The position numbers were made by a program, and so were the translations under genes. Under the pieces are notes generated by a model that did no database searches, was not told where the DNA came from, and saw only the letters and a list, made by a program, of their open reading frames with translations. From Actinomycetota bacterium (lineage in GTDB: Bacteria > Actinomycetota > Acidimicrobiia > Acidimicrobiales > BP-101), in contig JAUTXA010000185.1 in the NCBI GenBank assembly GCA_030838265.1, positions 1 to 8,403 of the forward strand: a stretch of DNA of 8,403 nucleotides. Direction: 5' to 3'. Below are positions 4,833 through 8,403 of this stretch, in pieces. The stretch's first letter is position 1. Each line of letters starts with the position of its first letter.

Positions 4833-6172
4833 ACCGTCATCTCTCCCGCCTCGTCGCCGCCGTCGCCATCACGGGCGCCACCCTGGGACTCGGTCTGGTC
4901 AGCGTTCCCGGCGCTAGCGCGGCGCCGGCCACGACCGACCCAGCGATCGCGGCCAGGCTCGGCGCCCACTACCTGGCCTCGATCCAGAACTCCGACGGCT
5001 CTGTCCCGGGCTTCAACGTGGCCAGCGCCACCGCCGACGCCGCCCTCGCCTTCGCCGCCGCGGGCGGGCCCTCAGGGGCCTTCGACCACGCCGTCACCTA
5101 CCTCGCCAATCACGTGGCGGCGGCCACGACGAGCAGCGGGGTCGACACGGCCGGAGGCCTGGCCAAGCTCATCCTGGTGGCCCACGCCGCCAACCTCGAC
5201 CCCAACGCCTTCGGCGGCACGGCGGCCGAGAACCACCTTGTCGACCGGCTCGTCGCCATCAAGCGCGACGCTTCGGACGCAGGCCACGACGGCGGCCTCT
5301 TCGGCAGCCAGTCACCCAGCTACGACGGGACGTTCCGCCAGTCGCTTGCCCTCCTCGCCCTCGAGGCCGCCGGGGCCACCATCCCGGCCGACGCCACGAC
5401 GTGGCTCACCAGCCAGCAGTGCGCCGACAAGGGGTGGATGGCCTACCGGTCCCACACCAACGACACCACCCTCGAGGCGTGCCACGGCTTCGACGGCAAC
5501 ACGTTCACCGGCGAGGATTCGAACTCGACCGCCCTCGCCGCTGAGGCGCTCGTTGCCGTCGGCGACACCCCTCCCCAAGGCGACCCCCTCGACTATCTCG
5601 ACGGGCTGCAGAACGCGGACGGCGGGTTCGGGCAGTTCGCCGGCAACCCCACCGACGCCAACTCGACCGGCATCGTCCTCCAGGCCATCGTCGCCGGGGG
5701 CGAGGACCCCGGGGCAGGGCGGTGGGCTCAGTCGGCGACCCAGACCCCGCAGACGGCGCTGATGGCCCTGCAGATCGGCTGCTCGGGGACGGCGGGCGAT
5801 CGAGGCGCCTTCGCCTTCCAGCCCGGCGAGGGTGGGGCCTTGGCGCCCGACGCCTTCGCCACCTCACAGGCCGTGCCCGGCATCGCCGGCGCCCCGCTGC
5901 CCATCGATCCCTCGAACCTGGCCGCCAGCCTCCCGGGCCTCGACTGCAGCAGCCCGGTCGACACCGGCGGCGGCTCGGTGGCGACGACCACGTCGACGAC
6001 GTCGATCTCGGGCGTGGCCTCGGCCGGGACCACCACCGCCTCGACGATCCCGGAGACGGGCGCCTCTGGTCCGGGCCACGGCGTCGTTCCGTCGGCCGTT
6101 ACCGGGACACTGCTGGTGCTGGCTGGCCTGAGCCTTATCGCGGCCGCCCGCCGGCCCGGGCGCCAGAGGTAG
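4829..6172 (+). CDS. Secreted alpha/alpha-toroid (prenyltransferase/squalene-cyclase-like repeat) protein with IPETG C-terminal anchor
   Basis: The protein has 447 residues from ATG 4829 (ATGA overlap). Its signal peptide has arginines at 3 and 7, a core at 9-26 and cleavage at ASA|AP (29-33). Residues about 35-360 form six or seven helix-pair repeats of the terpene-cyclase/prenyltransferase toroid. Marks are QNSDGS (53-58), DGTFRQSLALLALEAAG (166-182), DSNSTALAAEALVAVG (230-245), the QW-like LQNADGGFGQF (260-270), DANSTGIVLQAIVAGG (276-291), TPQTALMALQ (306-315) and DAFATSQAVPGIAG (341-354). No DxDD or other cyclase catalytic motif is seen, so a binding role is more likely than catalysis. 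C198/C218 and C318/C373 could form disulfides outside the cell. A Thr/Ser stalk (380-406) leads to IPETG (407-411), a TM helix (about 423-440) and RRPGRQR, the layout of a sortase signal with I in place of L. The same fold forms the N-terminal domain of intrinsic factor/transcobalamin. B12 capture is inferred from that and from the operon. Confidence 0.85.
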   Translation: MNRHLSRLVAAVAITGATLGLGLVSVPGASAAPATTDPAIAARLGAHYLASIQNSDGSVPGFNVASATADAALAFAAAGGPSGAFDHAVTYLANHVAAATTSSGVDTAGGLAKLILVAHAANLDPNAFGGTAAENHLVDRLVAIKRDASDAGHDGGLFGSQSPSYDGTFRQSLALLALEAAGATIPADATTWLTSQQCADKGWMAYRSHTNDTTLEACHGFDGNTFTGEDSNSTALAAEALVAVGDTPPQGDPLDYLDGLQNADGGFGQFAGNPTDANSTGIVLQAIVAGGEDPGAGRWAQSATQTPQTALMALQIGCSGTAGDRGAFAFQPGEGGALAPDAFATSQAVPGIAGAPLPIDPSNLAASLPGLDCSSPVDTGGGSVATTTSTTSISGVASAGTTTASTIPETGASGPGHGVVPSAVTGTLLVLAGLSLIAAARRPGRQR

Positions 6173-7421
6173 CGGGCGCCCGCTCGTCCATCCATGACGA
6201 CAGGTCAGGCCGATGGGCCGCGGGCAGGGTGAACCAGAACGTCGACCCGCGCTGGCGAACCGAGTGAACGCCGACCTTGCCCCCTTGGCGCTCGACCAGG
6301 TCCTTGACGATGGCCAGGCCCAGCCCCGCTCCGCGGCTCACGCCGCTGTCGGCCACCCCCGCCCGCCAAAAGGGGTCGAAGATCCTCCCGAGGTGCGCAG
6401 CAGAGATGCCCTGGCCGTGGTCGCGCACCGAGACCTCGACCTCGCCCGCCGCGCCGCGGGACGAGATAGTGATGGGCGTGCCGATCGGTGAGAAGCGGGT
6501 GGCGTTGGCCAGCAGCAACTCGATGATCCGCTCGAGGGCATCGGGGTCGGCTTCGACCTCGGCCGCCTGAAGGTGCAGCTGGACCTCGTAACCGGCCAAT
6601 GCAGTCGTCAACTTCGCCTTGGCTCGCTCGATCACGGGCTCGAGGGCGACCGTCTCGGGCTGCATATCGACCTCACCCCGCACGATCTTGCCGGCGTCGA
6701 TGAAGTGCAGCACCGACGAGTCGAGCGACGCCACGTTCAACGTGATGGCATCGATCAAGTCGAGGCGCTCGGGCTCGCTCAGGCTGTCCCACCGTCCGGC
6801 CAGGGTGGCCACGATGCCCTGGATGACGGTGAGCGGTGTGCGCAGCTCGTGGGAGACGTTCATCACCAGCTCGCGCTCGCGGCCCTGCAGGAGATCGATG
6901 CGGGCCTGGGCCTCGCGCTGGGTCGCGGTCAGCTGGTCGATGCCCAGGACGGTCCAGGCCAGCAGGACCGCGCCCAGCGCCAGCTCGACGGGACGAACGC
7001 CCCGTCCTGACGACGTGAGGTCGACCACGCCCACCACGACGACCGCGGCGGCGGCAGCCGCCACGCCCCATCGCCACCCTCCGGTCCACGTATGGATGGC
7101 GACGACGGGCACCAAGGCCACGAGCACGGCCGCGGGGAGGCCGGCCCGCACGGCGAGAAAGGCGGCGAGGGCGACGAGGCCCACGTCGCCGGCCAGCACT
7201 CCCTGCAGGGGGATGCGCGCCACCAGCCCCACCCGCATCTGGTCGACGACCGCCGCCCACGCCGCGTAGGCCACGACGACGAGCACCAGCGCCACGCGGG
7301 GCGCCACGCCATTGACACGGCCGAGGCCGCCCGCCGCCAACAGGGCGGGAAGCACCCGCGCCGCGAGGACCCAGTCGGGAAGGGAGCCGGGCTCGGGCGC
7401 GCGCCGACGGCGGAGGTTCAT
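6135..7421 (-). CDS. Membrane sensor histidine kinase (HisKA-HATPase_c)
   Basis: The protein has 428 residues from ATG 7421. A GTG directly before it (7424) is equally possible, and neither has a clear SD. The open frame upstream to 7835 runs through another gene and is not used. Residues about 15-160 form six hydrophobic segments with short loops, so sensing is probably within the membrane and not by a large external domain; no PAS or HAMP is recognisable. A coiled region (about 163-183) leads to the dimerisation/phosphoacceptor helix NVSHELRTPLTVI (188-200) with His 191. The ATPase domain has the N-box ELLLANATRFSP (301-312, Asn 306), G1 DHGQGIS (334-340), F-box FDPFWRA (348-354) and G2 GAGLGLAIV (364-372). 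All catalytic boxes are present. No response regulator is in the window, so its partner is unknown. The 3' end overlaps the operon's last gene tail to tail (6135-6172). It may be co-transcribed with the surface-protein gene 76 bp upstream. Confidence 0.93.
   Translation of the reverse strand: MNLRRRRAPEPGSLPDWVLAARVLPALLAAGGLGRVNGVAPRVALVLVVVAYAAWAAVVDQMRVGLVARIPLQGVLAGDVGLVALAAFLAVRAGLPAAVLVALVPVVAIHTWTGGWRWGVAAAAAAVVVVGVVDLTSSGRGVRPVELALGAVLLAWTVLGIDQLTATQREAQARIDLLQGRERELVMNVSHELRTPLTVIQGIVATLAGRWDSLSEPERLDLIDAITLNVASLDSSVLHFIDAGKIVRGEVDMQPETVALEPVIERAKAKLTTALAGYEVQLHLQAAEVEADPDALERIIELLLANATRFSPIGTPITISSRGAAGEVEVSVRDHGQGISAAHLGRIFDPFWRAGVADSGVSRGAGLGLAIVKDLVERQGGKVGVHSVRQRGSTFWFTLPAAHRPDLSSWMDERAPATSGARAGGRPR
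6157..6182. terminator. GC-only hairpin across the operon's last stop codon; possible two-way terminator
   Basis: CGGGCGCC (6157-6164) pairs with GGCGCCCG (6175-6182) over a ten-base loop that contains the TAG stop. It lies in the 38-bp overlap between the convergent toroid and histidine-kinase genes. AGCGGGCGCCCGCT (6171-6184) is also a perfect palindrome. There is no T-run on either strand, so intrinsic termination would be weak. In such GC-rich DNA, stems of this size also arise by chance. Confidence 0.25.
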
Positions 7422-7424
7422 CAC

Positions 7425-7497
7425 TTCGATGTTGGCACCGCGCGCACCGATTGTCCCTAGTCCGTCTGGGCCATTTCGGGGGGTGCGCCCAACCCGG
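7425..7497 (-). promoter_or_regulatory. Leader region upstream of the histidine kinase with an unassigned motif
   Basis: The short gap between the surface-protein stop and the kinase start reads, on the minus strand, GGACTAGGGACAAT (7463 to 7450), with GGAC repeated on either side of TAG. The A+T-containing patch CGAAATGG lies further upstream. No textbook -35/-10 pair, SD or terminator hairpin is evident. It could hold the kinase's own promoter or an operator, or the two genes could be read as one unit. Confidence 0.25.
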
Positions 7498-8403
7498 CTA
7501 GAGGCGGTTGGGTCGTCCCTTTCGGGGCCGGGCGAACCGCCCCAGTCCACCGAGCGACGCCCCGGTTCCCGGGTCTGGGGGCGAGCCGCCTCCCACTGAC
7601 CCCAGAAGGCGGGGCAGGCGGGTGGGCTGCCCGCCGACCCACCAGAGGGCGGCGGCCAAGGCCAAGAGCAGACCGACGGCCATGATGCGCTCGCCGCGCG
7701 TGTCGACCAGCTTGGGAAGGGCGGCGCCCACCGGCACGGTCCTTCCTGCGCCGTTGCCGGCCCGCGAGGTGGGTGTCGTCGTGGCGACCGCGCCCAGCCC
7801 CGACGTCGACGGGTCGAGCCCAACCCCCAGGTCACCCAGGCCGGTGTCGCCCAGAGCCAGGTCGCCGGAGCTCAGGCCGGCATCGAAGCCGGACGTGTCG
7901 GCCCCGCCCCCGGCGTCCGGCCCGAACTCCGAGCCGGTGGTGCCGCCTTCGATGTCGAACGACTGCTCGTCGGGAGGCTGAAAGCCCAGCTGAAACGGGA
8001 CCGAGCCTCGGGGCACAAGCACGATGTCGAGGGTGTTGTTGGCGTCGACCATCCGCCCCGCCGGGAATGTCCATGTCACGACCTTGCCCCCGTTCCCGGT
8101 CTCGGCGGCGATGAAGTCGGTGTCGCAGTCCCACTTCGGGTGGTTGACCCACGGGCCACCCTGGATCCCGTCCCATGTGATCCCAGCGGTGTCGACACCG
8201 CAGGCGTCGATCGTGGCGGGCTGCGGCACCTGGCTCACCGTGTCGGCGTTCTGGTTCGGGGCGACGTCGAGGGAGAGCGTGATGGTCGCACCCTGCGGCA
8301 CGTTCATGATCCGGAGGGCCGACACCGCGAACTGCTCGAGCACCTGCGGGCCGGCCTGTTGGTTGGGATCGAGACCGCCGGACTGCGGCCCGATCCCGAC
8401 GTA
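7498..8403 (-). CDS. Unrecognised surface protein, C-terminal 301 residues: beta-rich domain, acidic stalk, TM anchor (5' end cut by window)
   Basis: The frame is open from the right edge (first visible residues YVGIGPQSGG) to TAG at 7498-7500; a start at GTG 8343 is unlikely because coding continues upstream. Residues about 25-150 alternate short hydrophobic strands and polar turns (ITLSLDVAPN 41-50, KVVTWTFPAG 107-116, NTLDIVLVPRG 123-133), suggesting a jelly-roll-like extracellular domain. C68 and C93 could form a disulfide. Residues 152-205 are a Gly/Asp-rich acidic stalk with repeated SGxxxGL and LGDxGLGDLG patterns, then a Thr-rich stretch (207-213). One TM helix (about 240-256) is followed by a roughly 45-residue Pro/Gly/Arg cytoplasmic tail ending FARPRKGRPNRL. 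No LPxTG is present. I do not recognise the family. Its architecture (ectodomain, stalk, TM, basic tail) resembles the first operon protein. Position before a histidine kinase could mean a shared surface function, but this is speculation. Confidence 0.75.
   Translation of the reverse strand, partial: YVGIGPQSGGLDPNQQAGPQVLEQFAVSALRIMNVPQGATITLSLDVAPNQNADTVSQVPQPATIDACGVDTAGITWDGIQGGPWVNHPKWDCDTDFIAAETGNGGKVVTWTFPAGRMVDANNTLDIVLVPRGSVPFQLGFQPPDEQSFDIEGGTTGSEFGPDAGGGADTSGFDAGLSSGDLALGDTGLGDLGVGLDPSTSGLGAVATTTPTSRAGNGAGRTVPVGAALPKLVDTRGERIMAVGLLLALAAALWWVGGQPTRLPRLLGSVGGGSPPDPGTGASLGGLGRFARPRKGRPNRL

Noticed and set aside
4829..6172. Active terpene cyclase or prenyltransferase
   Set aside because: The DxDD acid motif and prenyltransferase metal ligands are not seen, and the protein is exported and anchored; only the toroid scaffold and QW-like repeats remain.
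7422..7835. Upstream extension of the histidine kinase to 7835
   Set aside because: It would overlap most of the C-terminal part of the surface-protein gene and adds only Arg/Pro/Gly-rich sequence; ATG 7421 directly precedes the TM region.
1..8403. CRISPR array, tRNA, rRNA, transposase or phage genes
   Set aside because: No regularly spaced repeats, cloverleaf, ribosomal RNA stretches or recombinase motifs were seen on either strand.

Overview
The window is very GC-rich DNA with actinobacterial features: GTG starts, 4-bp stop/start overlaps, a fused double-ATPase ECF module, Thr/Ser/Pro-rich surface proteins with C-terminal anchors, and an apparently leaderless gene. The overall style suggests a deep-branching actinobacterium such as Acidimicrobiia. 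That placement is an impression from style, not a measured result.

Left edge (1-319, minus): the N-terminal part of an APH-fold phosphotransferase-family protein of the acyl-CoA-dehydrogenase-associated type, running off the window. It is divergent from the main locus, and the intergenic space is almost entirely a cobalamin riboswitch (about 338-450).

Centre (495-6172, plus): a five-gene operon under the riboswitch. The order is (1) a secreted, C-terminally anchored protein with a cysteine-rich DUF4430/transcobalamin-C-terminal-like domain; (2) EcfT, the membrane coupling subunit; (3) a single polypeptide with two ECF-type ATPase domains; (4) a membrane substrate-binding S component; (5) a secreted protein with a prenyltransferase/squalene-cyclase-like alpha/alpha toroid and a C-terminal IPETG-TM-Arg tail. 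All four gene junctions are 4-bp GTGA or ATGA overlaps. The riboswitch implies that vitamin B12, or a corrinoid or precursor, is what is sensed and probably imported. The two surface proteins carry the two folds that are joined in animal intrinsic factor and transcobalamin (alpha6-alpha6 toroid plus DUF4430-like beta domain). I propose a split, surface-anchored transcobalamin-like capture system feeding an ECF importer; this is the main finding.

A second oddity is a perfect 21-bp inverted repeat with a 6-nt loop (3224-3271) inside the fused ATPase gene, in the linker between the two ATPase domains. It is less GC-rich than its surroundings and looks like an in-frame palindromic element.

Right part (6135-8403, minus): a membrane sensor histidine kinase whose 3' end overlaps the operon's last gene by 38 bp tail to tail. 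Upstream of it on the same strand is the C-terminal 301 residues of an unrecognised surface protein with a beta-rich domain, an acidic Gly/Asp-rich stalk, one TM helix and a basic tail. No response regulator is visible. No tRNA, rRNA, CRISPR, transposase or phage gene was seen, and no stretch above 300 bp lacks a gene.
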